Positions 21,221 through 30,890 of a DNA stretch of 64,000 bases are shown here, in pieces; the first letter of the stretch is position 1, and each line of letters begins with the position of its first letter. A program made the position numbers and the translations under genes. Source of the stretch: Luscinia megarhynchos (taxonomy: Eukaryota > Chordata > Aves > Passeriformes > Turdidae); contig JAPFBE010000032.1 in the NCBI GenBank assembly GCA_034336665.1, positions 3,658,001 to 3,722,000 of the forward strand. The letters run 5' to 3'. The notes below the pieces were generated by a model. That model did not search any database and had not been told where the DNA came from. It worked only from the letters and a program-made list of their open reading frames with translations.

Positions 21221-21581
21221 TGTTGTAACCAAATACCAGGGGTAAAAGGAATGTTGAATGTTTTAACCCTTCCCAAATTTCTATCTCATTGGCAGAAGCC
21301 CATAGGGGCCTCTTCCTCCCTCATTTCTCATGTTTACCCAAACTCCGTGTACACATCTTATTGGAAGAAGGCCAAAAACCCCTCCCTGACCTTTTCCTAG
21401 AAAAACCGTTAGCTGAGATCCTTTGTTCTCTTTGTTCCCGAGACCGCGATGAAATAAAGCTACCCTAGAAAGATAAATACAAAGAGCCTCTTTTGTATCC
21501 TTAGTTTATCTACATGTAACTCCTGATTAACTCTCTCAGAGTAATTCAGCTAGGAGGGAGTTAATTTAAGGGTGAGTTACA
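21221..21581 (+). repeat. ERVK 5' LTR
   Basis: 361 bp, TGTTGTAACC to GGTGAGTTACA, with AATAAA near 21,453. It is 27 bp longer than its 3' partner because of an extra segment near the start (ACCAAATACCAGGGGT). Two to three bases after its end a TGGCGGACCCAGCG motif at 21,584 sits in the primer-binding-site position. I cannot assign its tRNA. Confidence 0.93.
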
Positions 21582-22265
21582 GTTGGCGGACCCAGCGTGT
21601 GAGGTTTTTTTTAATTACGAGCCCACAGGTAGCTTGAATTCCTTTCTAGGGATTTAATAAGCCGTTGGTCTGTTCAACTCTCCCCCCCCCCCGTGCTAGG
21701 ACAGCTGTTTTTACAGCTCCCTTGCAGGGAAGGGGACATGGCTGACAACTTTTGTCTTCAGCGCTGGACAGAGCAGCCGTTCAGGTAAACCCTTCGCTAA
21801 TCGCAAGAGACGCCGCGGCCGTCAGAACAGGTAACGTCCCTCGTAAGAGGTGGGGGCCCCAGAGGGAAGAGGGTTTCCCCAGGAGACGGTCGCGGGGCGG
21901 CAGCAGGACGGGTTTTAGGACCCAGAGCTGCCGCAGAAGCTGTTGCACTCCGAGCGGAGCGGGGCTCGCCATGCGCGCGGCTCCGCTACACAAACACCGA
22001 TAGGATCAGTGTAACAGGCGGCTCCAGCGCTGCGCAGCTCTCGGGGGGCTCCCCAAAACCCCGCTTGAGGCGACAGGGGCTCTCCAGAGCTGGCACTGCC
22101 GGCGGGAAGCGGACCACGTGTTTCGGGATTAAAACCAAACTGTGGAGCCCGTGTCCCCTGTCTAGCGGGTTTTTTATACCTGAGTCAGAACATAGCTGTT
22201 TTTATTTGTGTGATTAATAAGTGGAGGAAAAGGATATTGTGCTAAATTGCTCTAATAACATCACA

Positions 22266-23973
22266 ATGGGCTCACATTTATCGGCACAATAAAAGAGTAT
22301 TACATCTCAGCTTAAAGAACTGATAAATACAGAGGAGGTAGCAATTAGTAAAAAAACAATAGAACAATTTATATTTTGGCTTTCTAAAGAAATTCCAGAT
22401 TTCAAAAAACAAGATCTGAATTCGGTTTTATTTTGGAACAAAATAGGCACATTGTTAACTTCTAAAATAGAGAAAGGTAATTCTAATATTGCTTTGTTTC
22501 TTCCTATATTTTTAAATATTCGCAAGCAATTATTACAATTGGAAAACAAAAATCAGACACAGAGCAATTCATCTAAACCTCTCCCAGATCCTCCAGATTT
22601 CTCTGTCCCTGAAAAGGATCCAAACTTTCTAAATTCTGAACAGTCTGCCACACAACCCTCTATATACCCGTCTCTTGAATTTACCTCCAGAGAACTCTGA
22701 TAATAGTCCAAATAGTAACTTTCTTTTATCTCCTGGGAAAAGGGAGCATGTGGCTGATGGCGGAAAGCATGTTCCAGCTTTATCTTCCTCTAATCCTTTT
22801 TTCTCTATACCTTCCCCGACCCCTTTCCCTATCCCTGTTCCTAACCCGTTTCTACCCCCCTGTAATCCTACACCTATGGCTGCCTCGAGTCACCTCTTCC
22901 CAGCTCAGGTTACAGATACCAGACCCCCTGGCTACAGCAGGGTCCCTGAGGAGCAGGACAGCCCAGTGCCTGCAGCAGCTGGGGAGGGGAAAGCCACCTC
23001 GGCTGACAGCAGCTGTGGGACACATGTAGCTTCTGCAAACCCTGGCTCTGCAGTTCAGAAAATAGAAGGAAATAACATACCATTAGTGGCTCCTGTAATT
23101 TATGTAGGTAGAAGAAATGGAAAGAGGGAATATCAAGTTTTCTCTTATCAACATAAAAAAGAAATTTGTAAAGTGCAAAGAGAATTTGGTAGAAGCAGTG
23201 AGATCTTTAAGGGGATGCTGAGAGCTACTTTTTCTACAAATGAGATGGTCCCTCATGATATAAAAGATATTTTCAGGTTTTTGCTAACTCCCTCAGAATA
23301 TGATGTGTGGTTTAGTATATGGAAACATTCTTTGGGGACTCTTTTAACAGAGCTTCGCCAAAGCACTGATAATTCCAGAGATTTGGATGATAATGAAATT
23401 ACTTTAGATCATTTATGTGGTGAGGGGACTTGGCATTGCCCTGAAAAACAAATTCGAGTATTATCCAAATTTGTTTTAGATAAAATTTGCAATATAGCTG
23501 AAACATCTTTTAATCAATTACCAACAGTTGAGGTAACGGGGAGCTATGTAAATATAAAATGATATGCTTCTGAGAATTTTTTGCAGTTTGTAGATAGGCT
23601 TCGCTCACAGGTGGAAAGGCAAGTGCAGGATCCATCAATCCAGACAGAACTGGTAAAAGAGATGGCACAAAGAAATGCCAATGAAGCATGTCGCAGAGTC
23701 ATCCTAAGTCTTCCTATGTATCCTGCACCAACCCTAGCAAAGATGATAGAAGCCTGTGCCAGTAAAGCAGAACTGTTCAGTGCACCAGAAAGGAATCCAA
23801 GGCCAGATCTATCCAAGCCTGCAGCAGCCGAAAACCCACGACCAAGGAAGCAAGCAGTGTCACCTGAGCAGCTGCAGCATGTCACCTGCTTCCAGTGTAA
23901 AAAGCAAGGACATTTCGCTTGGGAATGCCCTCTTAATCAGAAACAAAAGAAGTCCTTTAAACCAAAAAACTGA
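22266..23973 (+). pseudogene. ERVK gag, inactivated
   Basis: Starts ATG-GGC (MGSHLS, an N-myristoylation-type start) at 22,266 but meets TAA at codon 9. The matrix part stays open from there to a stop at 22,698. A +1 shift leads into the proline-rich linker and capsid frame (22,675-23,562). A TGA at 23,560 sits just before the major-homology region (ENFLQFVDRL). The frame then continues to the nucleocapsid with one zinc knuckle of the CX2CX4HX4C type (CFQCKKQGHFAWEC) and ends at 23,973. Capsid and nucleocapsid order is normal for betaretrovirus-like gag. At least three lesions are needed to explain the breaks. Confidence 0.9.
23964..23970 (+). promoter_or_regulatory. gag-pro -1 frameshift slippery site (A AAA AAC)
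   Basis: A-AAA-AAC lies in the correct gag phase and directly precedes the gag TGA. After slipping back one base the pro frame is open. A heptamer of this sequence is the classical betaretroviral gag-pro slip site. Confidence 0.8.
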
Positions 23974-24764
23974 GTTTACAGCGCGTGTCTGCTCTTAACA
24001 CCGTAATGTGCAAAGATATAAATACTGCAGACACTACTGTGGCAAAAGCCTCTCTCTTAAAAACAAAGGGGGAGGAGGGGATGAAATGTGTGGGTATGCA
24101 AAATAATTTAAATGTCAAATCTTCTATAAACCAGGTCTGTCAGCCTTGTGGTCGTGTCAGGCTGGAGACTACTAAAGGTTTTCATTTCAGGACTACTGAT
24201 TGGACAATTATTACAGTGGATCTGTCGAGCGTCCAATTAGATGTGGCCATATTGCAGATGGAAATAGAGAGTGAGTATTTTGTTGTTGGAGACACAGCAC
24301 ACACACCTTTAGAAACTGAAATAGCTCCCATGGTTATGAAAGGAAAAGTATCCTGCCTCATAATATTAGCACGTTGTTCTCAACCACCATTCTACCTGGA
24401 CAAGGGGCAAATATTAGCCCAGGCCATTCCCATTCCAGCGGAAGTTACAGTAGATGGGAAATCACCTGAGGTCTACTGGGCAGAAACGGTGGGTGAGCAA
24501 AAACCTTCTTTGGCATGCAACCTAACACATGGATCAGATCACCTCCATGTGGAAGGGGTGCGTGACACAGGGGCAGATGTGACATTCATACCCGAAAGGA
24601 TATGGCCGTCACACTGGGAACTGCAACCTGTGGCTGGAAAAATTCAGGGTAGAGGAAGCATTAAATTAGCTAAAATATCAAAAACTATGGTGCAAATCGA
24701 AGGGCCAGATGGGAGAGTGGCGAGTGTTCGTCCATTTGTAATAGATTACAAATGTCCCTTGTGA
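23970..24764 (+). pseudogene. ERVK pro: dUTPase-like plus aspartic protease
   Basis: Open in the frame -1 to gag from the slip site to the TGA at 24,762. The first two thirds (around FHFRTTDWTIITVDL, then the segment with DKGQILAQAIPIP) look like a dUTPase domain, but I do not see a clean set of its conserved motifs. The protease starts near 24,520 with active-site triad D-T-G at 24,564-24,572 in VRDTGADVTFIPE. Betaretroviruses and ERVK carry this dUTPase-protease fusion. The frame itself is unbroken. It is called a pseudogene only because the provirus around it is dead. Confidence 0.82.
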
Positions 24765-27530
24765 GGGAGGCACTCCATGTCACAGTGGGGAATTAAAATG
24801 ATTATTCCTAAAACTCCTTGGGATTTTTAGAGCTGGCCACTCTGGAGCGCCCTGCCCAGAAATTAACATGGCTAAATGACACCCCAGTCTGGGTAGCACA
24901 GTGGTCAATGAAAAAGGAAAAGTTGAAGGCACTTGAGGAACTTGTGGAGGAACAATTAGCAAAAAATCACATTGAAGAAACCACAAGCCCTTGGAATTCC
25001 CCTATCTTTGTAATAAATAAACTGGGGAAGGACAAGTGGAGGTTGTTACATGACCTCAGAGAAATAAACAAAGTGATTCAGGACATGGGGTCTCCCCAAC
25101 CTGGGATGCCATCTCCAAAATTTTACCCCGAGATTGGCAGTTGGCGGTAATAGACATCAAACATTGTTTTTTCCAAATGCCATTACACCCTGAAGACGCT
25201 CCCAGGTTTGCATTCTCAGTACCCCCAATAAACAGAGAAGCTCCAATGAAGAAGTATCACTGGAAGGTGCTTCCACAGGGCATGAAATGCAGTCCTACTA
25301 TCTGCCAGTGGTATGTAGCTTCACTGTTGTCTCCTGTGCGTGCTCAGAGAAGGGAAGCCATAATATTACATTACATCGATGATGTGCTTGTGTGTGCTCC
25401 CAATAACCTGATACTCCAACACACACTTGACCTAGTGGTTAAAGTTTTAACCTCTGCTGGATTTCAATTACAGAAAGACAAAGTTCAGAGGATGCCACCT
25501 TGGAAGTACCTAGGTTTAGAGATTACTGCACGGACTATTGTCCCACAGAAATTAGAGATTAATTGTAATCCCAAAACCTTGGCAGATGTCCATTCCTGTG
25601 TGGGTCTTTAAAATGGGTAAGGCCCTGGCTAGGCCTCACTAATGAGGACCTACAACCTCTCTTTAATTTATTGAAAGGAGAGATAGAGCTGGTTTCTCCC
25701 AGGGTGCTAACCCCAGAGGCAAAAATTGCAATTGAAAAGGTACAAAAGGCTTTGGCAGAGAGACAGGCTAAGCATTATCAGCCTGAGCTACCTTTTAAAT
25801 TCATAGTTTTGGGAAAACTGCCACACCTGCACGGTCTAATATTTCAGTGGATTGAGGGGCAGAGAGATTCACTCTTAATCATAGAATGGGTCTTCCTCTC
25901 CCATCAAAGATCCAAGACCATCACTCAGCCACAAGAGCTGATGGCTCAGCTGATTCAGAAGGCGAGGATGAGGCTGCGTGAGCTGGCAGGTTGTGACTTT
26001 GCATGCATTCACCTTCCGATCAAACTTTCTGAGGAGGGAAGGAACTCTCCTGAAAGGCTGACCAAGGAGATATTTGAGCATTTGCTCCAGAGCAATGCCA
26101 GACTCCAAATATCTCTAGACAGCTACAGTGGACAAATATCAGTCCATGGCCCAGCTCATAAATTGTTTAATGAGGAATTCCACCTCATTCCTCGTGAGGA
26201 GTCGGAGACCACTCAAGGCACTCACAGTGTTCACAGATGCATCAGGGGCCTCTCATAAGTCGGTGATGACTTGGAGAAACCCACAGACTCAGCATTGGGA
26301 AGCTGATGTTGAGTTTGTGGAGGGTTCGCCCCAAATAGCCGAGCTGGCTGCAGTTGTGAGAGCATTTGAGAAGTTCTCAGAGCCATTTAACTTGGTAACT
26401 GACTCAGCTTATGTTGTTGGGGTAGTGTCTAGAGCGGAGCAGGCAGTGCTAAAAGACATCGATAATGAGCAGCTCTTTAGACTGCTCTCTAAGTTAATCT
26501 ATTTGGTTTCACATAGAGAACATCTCTTCTATGTGATGCATGTGAGGTCACACACCGATTTCCCAGGCGAGATCGCAGAAGGAAATCAAGTGGCAGACTC
26601 CCTTGCAGCTCCAGCTGAGAAAGCACGCCTCCCTGACATCTTCCAACAGGCAAAGCTGAGCCACCAGCAATACCACCAGAATGCTCCAGGTCTGGTCCGT
26701 CAGTTCCAGCTAACACGGAGTCAGGCTCGAGCTATTGTGGCCACCTGTCCCAGCTGCCAGCTCCAGGCCATGCCATCACTGGGTATGGGGGTTAATCCCC
26801 GAGGCCTTGGTAGCTGTGAAGTGTGGCAGACAGACATCACACACATTCCTAGCTTTGGATGCCTCAAATATGTCCATGTAAGCATTGATACATATTCAGG
26901 TGCAGTTTATGCCTCTGCCCATGCAGGAGAAAGGGCTGTGCATGCCAAGCAACACCTAGTGCAAGCTTTTTCAGTATTGAGAATCCCTAGGGAAATAAAA
27001 ACAGATAATGGTCCAGCGTACGCATCCAAGGGGTTCCTGGAATTTGTCCAGCAGTGGGGAGTGGAACTGGCATGCCCCACTCCCCCACAGGCCAAGCTGT
27101 GATTGAGCGTACACACCAGACGCTCAAACAGGTTCTAGCTAGACAGAGCAGTTCAACTGTGTGGATGTCTCCACAGCAAAAGCTCTGCAAAGCCCTGTTC
27201 ACTATCAATTTCTTGAATTCCTCATTTGAAAATATGAGTCCTCCTGTGGTACGTCACTTTAACAGCAGTAAGCAGTTCAAGTTGTCTCAACATCCACCAG
27301 TTTTGATTAGGGACCCAGAAACGTGGGAAACCAAAGGTCCCTATGAGCTGGTAACCTGGGGAAGGGGTTATGCGTGCATATCCACTCCCTCAGGCCCGCG
27401 GTGGATTCCCCAGAAGTGGGTCAAACCATTTGTTCCAAAGAATCCAGCTCCAGCAGAAGGAGATGAGAAGCAAGTAACCATTGCTTCGAAAAGAAGACGC
27501 CGCCGGAAGGAGCAGAAGGAGTCTTTATAA
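24765..27530 (+). pseudogene. ERVK pol (RT, RNase H, integrase), frameshifted
   Basis: The RT N-terminal part (SPWNSPIFVINKLGKDKWRLL) is in one frame to about 25,150. The palm follows in another, with the catalytic YIDD at 25,372-25,383, until a TAA near 25,609. The connection domain is at 25,671-26,258. RNase H (VFTDASG near 26,230, then LVTDSAYV) and integrase (WQTDITHIP, IKTDNGPAY) share a frame to 27,102. The integrase catalytic E region (AVIERTHQTLKQ) and basic C-terminus lie in a third frame ending at 27,530. At least four frameshifts or stops separate the parts. Domain order is that of an orthoretroviral pol. Confidence 0.9.
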
Positions 27531-27570
27531 AGGACTACATTCCGGTAGACAGAGACTCATAACATGTTTT

Positions 27571-27881
27571 AAAATGTTTGTTTTTCCTTTTAGAGAAAAC
27601 CTATCTTCCCCTCAAAACCATGATAAACCCCTTCCAAGTTTTCTTATGAGTTATTCAAAGCCTGGGGGTTCTCCGAGTGGTGGACTTCTGTAGTTAAAAC
27701 AATTATGTTATTCTTTGTTATTCTTTTCCTTGTAATAATGGCATTTGGAATCTTACGTTATTTAATTTTCAAGGCCATTAATGGTAGCATTCCTTCTACC
27801 TCTGTTGTCAATCACATAGAAATGAAAAACATGAAACAATCTAACTCTCCCACCAATTACCAATGGTGGGCAAAATCATAA
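27571..27881 (+). pseudogene. ERVK env remnant (membrane anchor and tail)
   Basis: A pyrimidine-rich splice-acceptor-like site (TTTGTTTTTCCTTTTAG) ends at 27,593, where the env acceptor belongs. Almost all of env is deleted. An ORF at 27,705-27,881 (58 codons) has one strongly hydrophobic helix followed by a short polar tail ending YQWWAKS, as expected for the transmembrane anchor and cytoplasmic tail. The upstream signal-peptide and surface parts are missing except perhaps a short piece in a different frame at 27,574-27,693. Confidence 0.6.
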
Positions 27882-27910
27882 TTCGAATAAAATCAATAAA
27901 AACGGGGACA

Positions 27911-28244
27911 TGTTGTAAAGGAATGTTTTAACCCTTCCCAAATATCTATCTCATTGGCAGAAGCCCATAGGGGCCTCTTCCTCCCTCATCTCACGTTTAC
28001 CCAAACTTCGTGTACACGTCTTATTGGAAGAAGACCAAAAATCCCTCCCTGACCTTTTCCTAGAAAAACCGTTAGCTGAGATCCTTTGTTCTCTTTGTTC
28101 CCGAGACGGCGATGAAATAAAGCTACCCTAGAAAGATAAAGACAAAGAGGCTCTTTTGTATCCTTAGTTTATCTACATGCAACTCCTGATTAACTCTCTC
28201 AGAGTAATTCATCTAGGAGGGAGTTAATTTAAGGGTGAGTTACA
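27911..28244 (+). repeat. ERVK 3' LTR
   Basis: 334 bp, TGTTGTAAAGG to GGTGAGTTACA, preceded by a purine-rich tract (AATAAAAACGGGGACA) in the polypurine-tract position. Differs from the 5' LTR by the missing 27 bp and a handful of substitutions. Confidence 0.93.
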
Positions 28245-28250
28245 AAGAAA

Positions 28251-28515
28251 TAGTCATTTTCTGCCCTCCCCAGCACTGGCTGAGGCTGTACATCCACTCG
28301 GACAGGTGAAGTCTTTCTGCATCACCCGTGGCTGTTTTTTTCTTGTGTTGGGGAGTGTTTTTCTGTGTGTTTGCTTAATAAACAAGTTTTTTCCACTTTT
28401 CCTCTGAGGAAATCCTTCCCAAACCCGGTGGGGGAAGGGGGAGGAGTTTGGGGAGTTTGTTCCTTAGGGGGCTTCTTTTGGAGATTATTCCCCTAATTTG
28501 TCCTAAACCAGGACA
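28251..28515 (+). repeat. ERVL 5' LTR, second part
   Basis: Continues the LTR interrupted at 21,220 (TAGTCATTTTCTGCCCTCCC to AAACCAGGACA) and aligns with 34,191-34,453. AATAAA near 28,377. TGGCGCCCAAAGTGAGCC at 28,524-28,541 lies 8 bp downstream in the primer-binding-site position. Its first eight bases fit the Lys-type sites and the rest does not. Confidence 0.92.
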
Positions 28516-28598
28516 AATATAATTGGCGCCCAAAGTGAGCCACGAGAAAGTGGAAAAAACTTTATTACTCTGTACCTGTGTATTGGTATAGATTTATA

Positions 28599-29027
28599 AT
28601 GTCTTTTGGGATGGAGCCTGGAATGTGTTTTTGTTTATTAGGGTTTTTTGAGGTTTTAATACCTCTCTGGTCTCTGGGGTTATATTCCTATCCGGAAATA
28701 GCTCTAGTATTGTCTCTTGTTTGTTGTTTTTGCACTAGAGGGACACTGACCAAAATATTTATTGGGCCAGGCTTGGTTGCAATGGCTTGCAGAAGGTTTA
28801 TAAAGATGCTGGAATCAGTTCCAGGAATGTCTGGTTCATGGCTATGGTTCTGCACTCAGTTTGTTAGAGGAGAAGCAGAGGAGGAGGCTTTCAAGTCTTT
28901 GTTTTCCTTTGTCTCCTCTGAATTTTTTACATCTTTATTAGAAAATGTGCAGTTATCCCTGAATATTAAAGAGATTATCTTTCTGATGTTTAATTTAGTA
29001 AGCTTTTTCTACACGGTTAACAGTTAA
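28599..29027 (+). CDS. ERVL leader ORF, hydrophobic, unknown function
   Basis: A 142-codon frame between the primer-binding site and gag. It is rich in hydrophobic residues, with apparent membrane-type segments (CFCLLGFFEVLIPLW, IALVLSLVCCFC, IIFLMFNLVSFFY). Its TAA at 29,025 is the only stop between it and the gag ATG at 29,034, in the same frame and 6 bp on. I do not recognise the product. It could be a chance open frame in a leader, or a leader peptide. ERVL elements are not generally described with such a gene. The ATG at 28,599 is the first in the frame. Confidence 0.4.
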   Translation: MSFGMEPGMCFCLLGFFEVLIPLWSLGLYSYPEIALVLSLVCCFCTRGTLTKIFIGPGLVAMACRRFIKMLESVPGMSGSWLWFCTQFVRGEAEEEAFKSLFSFVSSEFFTSLLENVQLSLNIKEIIFLMFNLVSFFYTVNS

Positions 29028-29033
29028 TATAAA

Positions 29034-30565
29034 ATGAGGGCTGAGATTTCTAGAGGGGTTGGTGCGACTCCAGACTTAGGAGCGAAGCAAAGTGTGAGGA
29101 GTTCTGAGTGGTGTGGGAAATGGCAGGACCTGGGCCAAATGTTAAAGGAATTTTCTGATCCTATAGTTTGGGACTTTCCACAGGAGCAAATTCAGAACCC
29201 AGCTGAGATGGTAAAATATTTGAAAGAAAAGTGCCATGATAACCCTAAGGAAAAAAAGATCACTGCAGTGAGCTGGGCCCTGGAGTATGCTTATCGTACC
29301 CTGTTAGATACTGTAGGACCACAAAGGAAAGGGAACAGGGAGATAAAGTAGCTACTATCCCAGTCACTCAGGCTGTAGCAAACACCCCAGGCTCAAGGAC
29401 AGGGGCGAAATTAGACAGTAAGCTTCAACCAATGGCTGTGGCTACCAGCACGAGGAGTGGAAAGTGCACGGCTAAGACTGATCGACTAGTGGAGGATAAT
29501 GATGATGATGATGCAGGAGAAGGACCCTCAACACCTCCTGAAATAAAACCTGGAGTTAAAGCGACCAGTGCAAGATCAGAAACCAATATTGAGTCCTTTT
29601 CATTGAAGGACCTTCGTGGTCTAAGGAAGGATTATATGAGACGACCTGATGAATCCATAATTAGTTGGCTGGTCCGGCTTTGGGATACAGCAGGCGAGGC
29701 TACCATTCTGGACGGCACGGAAGCGAGACATTTGGGATCCCTATCGCATGATCCTGTCATCGATCAAGGAATGATGAGGGGGACTAACCCTCACAGCCTC
29801 TGGGCACGGGTCCTGGATAGTGTGGCAAAAAGATACCTATGTGCAGATGATTTATATATGCAGCAGACACGATGGAAGACCATAGAGCAAGGGATCCAAC
29901 GCCTGAGGGAAATGGTAGTGGCAGAGATTATTTTCTCAGATGATATAACAACTAAGAATCCGGACTTAGTACCATGTACACCTGTGATGTGGAGGAAACT
30001 TGTATGACTGGGGCCACCTGAATACGCTTCTGCTTTAGCAATAATGAAGCAGTATGAGGTATATGAGACTGTGCTCGATATGGCCAAGAAGCTTCGGGCC
30101 AACGCGGATGCTGTACATGGCCCAACCCATGCCCGAATTGCAGCTGTGGACACACGCTTGCAGAACTTAGAAGATAAGATAGAGGAGAATCATTGGAGAC
30201 CCAGGGAGGAGATTAAGGAGGACCTCCTACAAATTTCAGCTGTACAGATTAGAAACCCTGGTACCAAATGCCGACGTTCCCCCAATGGGGAGAGGAGGTA
30301 CACTCCCCGAGATGAGTTGTGGTTTTTCTTACGGGATTGTGGAGACAACATGAGGAGATGGGATGGGAAGTCTACGGATGCTCTGGCACAACAGATGAAG
30401 GATTTGAAGGAAGGAAAGATTGAAAGAGGAAGTTCCACCAAAAGGAGAGCCACTCCTGTTGGCCGTAGCCAAAGTGACAAATATGATAGTGATAATGACA
30501 TGTCTGACCCTCTTGAAGGAACCTGTAAGACGTATGCCACAGGAAAGAAGGATAAACAGGCTTAG
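29034..30565 (+). pseudogene. ERVL gag, inactivated
   Basis: The ATG at 29,034 opens a 105-codon N-terminal part ending at 29,351. The rest lies in a different frame from about 29,432. It includes an acidic linker (DNDDDDAGEG), the capsid-like block ending near 30,007 (ISWLVRLWDTAGEAT, KTIEQGIQRLREM), an in-frame TGA at 30,005, and a C-terminal part to 30,565 with a predicted helical segment (IAAVDTRLQNLEDKIEE) and a basic tail. No CCHC zinc knuckle is visible, as in other ERVL gags. The antisense fragment at 1-2,043 is an older copy of the same protein. One frameshift and one stop disable it. Confidence 0.87.
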
Positions 30566-30890
30566 AGGGGCCCTGCCTCTAGCCAGGGTGAGGCGAGGGA
30601 GAATCGTGTCTTTTGGACTGTGTGGATTCGGTGGCTTGCCACATCGAAACCACAGAAGTATAAAGCTTTAGTTGACACAGGTGCACAATGTACAATGATT
30701 CCATCAAGATACGTGGGGGCAGAATCTGTTTCTATTGCCGGTGTGACAGGTGGATCGCAGGACTTCACCCTGGTAAAAGCTGAAGTGAGTTTAACTGGAA
30801 AGGAATGGAAAAGACCTTATTGTGACTGGTCCAGAGGCCCCATGCATTTTGGGCATAGATTACCTTCGAAGCAGGTATTTTAAGGACCCA
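30566..30890 (+). pseudogene. ERVL protease
   Basis: Short protease-like segment with the aspartic active site D-T-G at 30,674-30,682 in KALVDTGAQCTMIPSRY. It is followed by a flap-like glycine-rich part (AGVTGGSQDF). The frame runs into 30,883 and the polymerase is entered in another frame from about 30,822. It is too short to judge whether it was once functional. Confidence 0.75.

Larger units (their letters stand above)
21221..28244 (+). mobile_element. ERVK (betaretrovirus-like) provirus, TSD AAGAAA
   Basis: Flanked by perfect 6-bp repeats AAGAAA (21,215-21,220 and 28,245-28,250) that lie within the ERVL 5' LTR. LTRs are 21,221-21,581 and 27,911-28,244. Between them lie gag with one zinc knuckle, a pro frame with dUTPase-like and DTGAD protease parts, pol, and a nearly deleted env. 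Gag, pro and pol lie in successive -1 frames as in betaretroviruses. Several frameshifts and stops inactivate it. A solo relative of its LTR is at 4,198-4,553. Confidence 0.93.

Noticed and set aside
22675..22990. Proline-rich segment of the inner ERVK gag as a separate host-like gene
   Set aside because: It is the gag linker between matrix and capsid and continues directly into capsid sequence.
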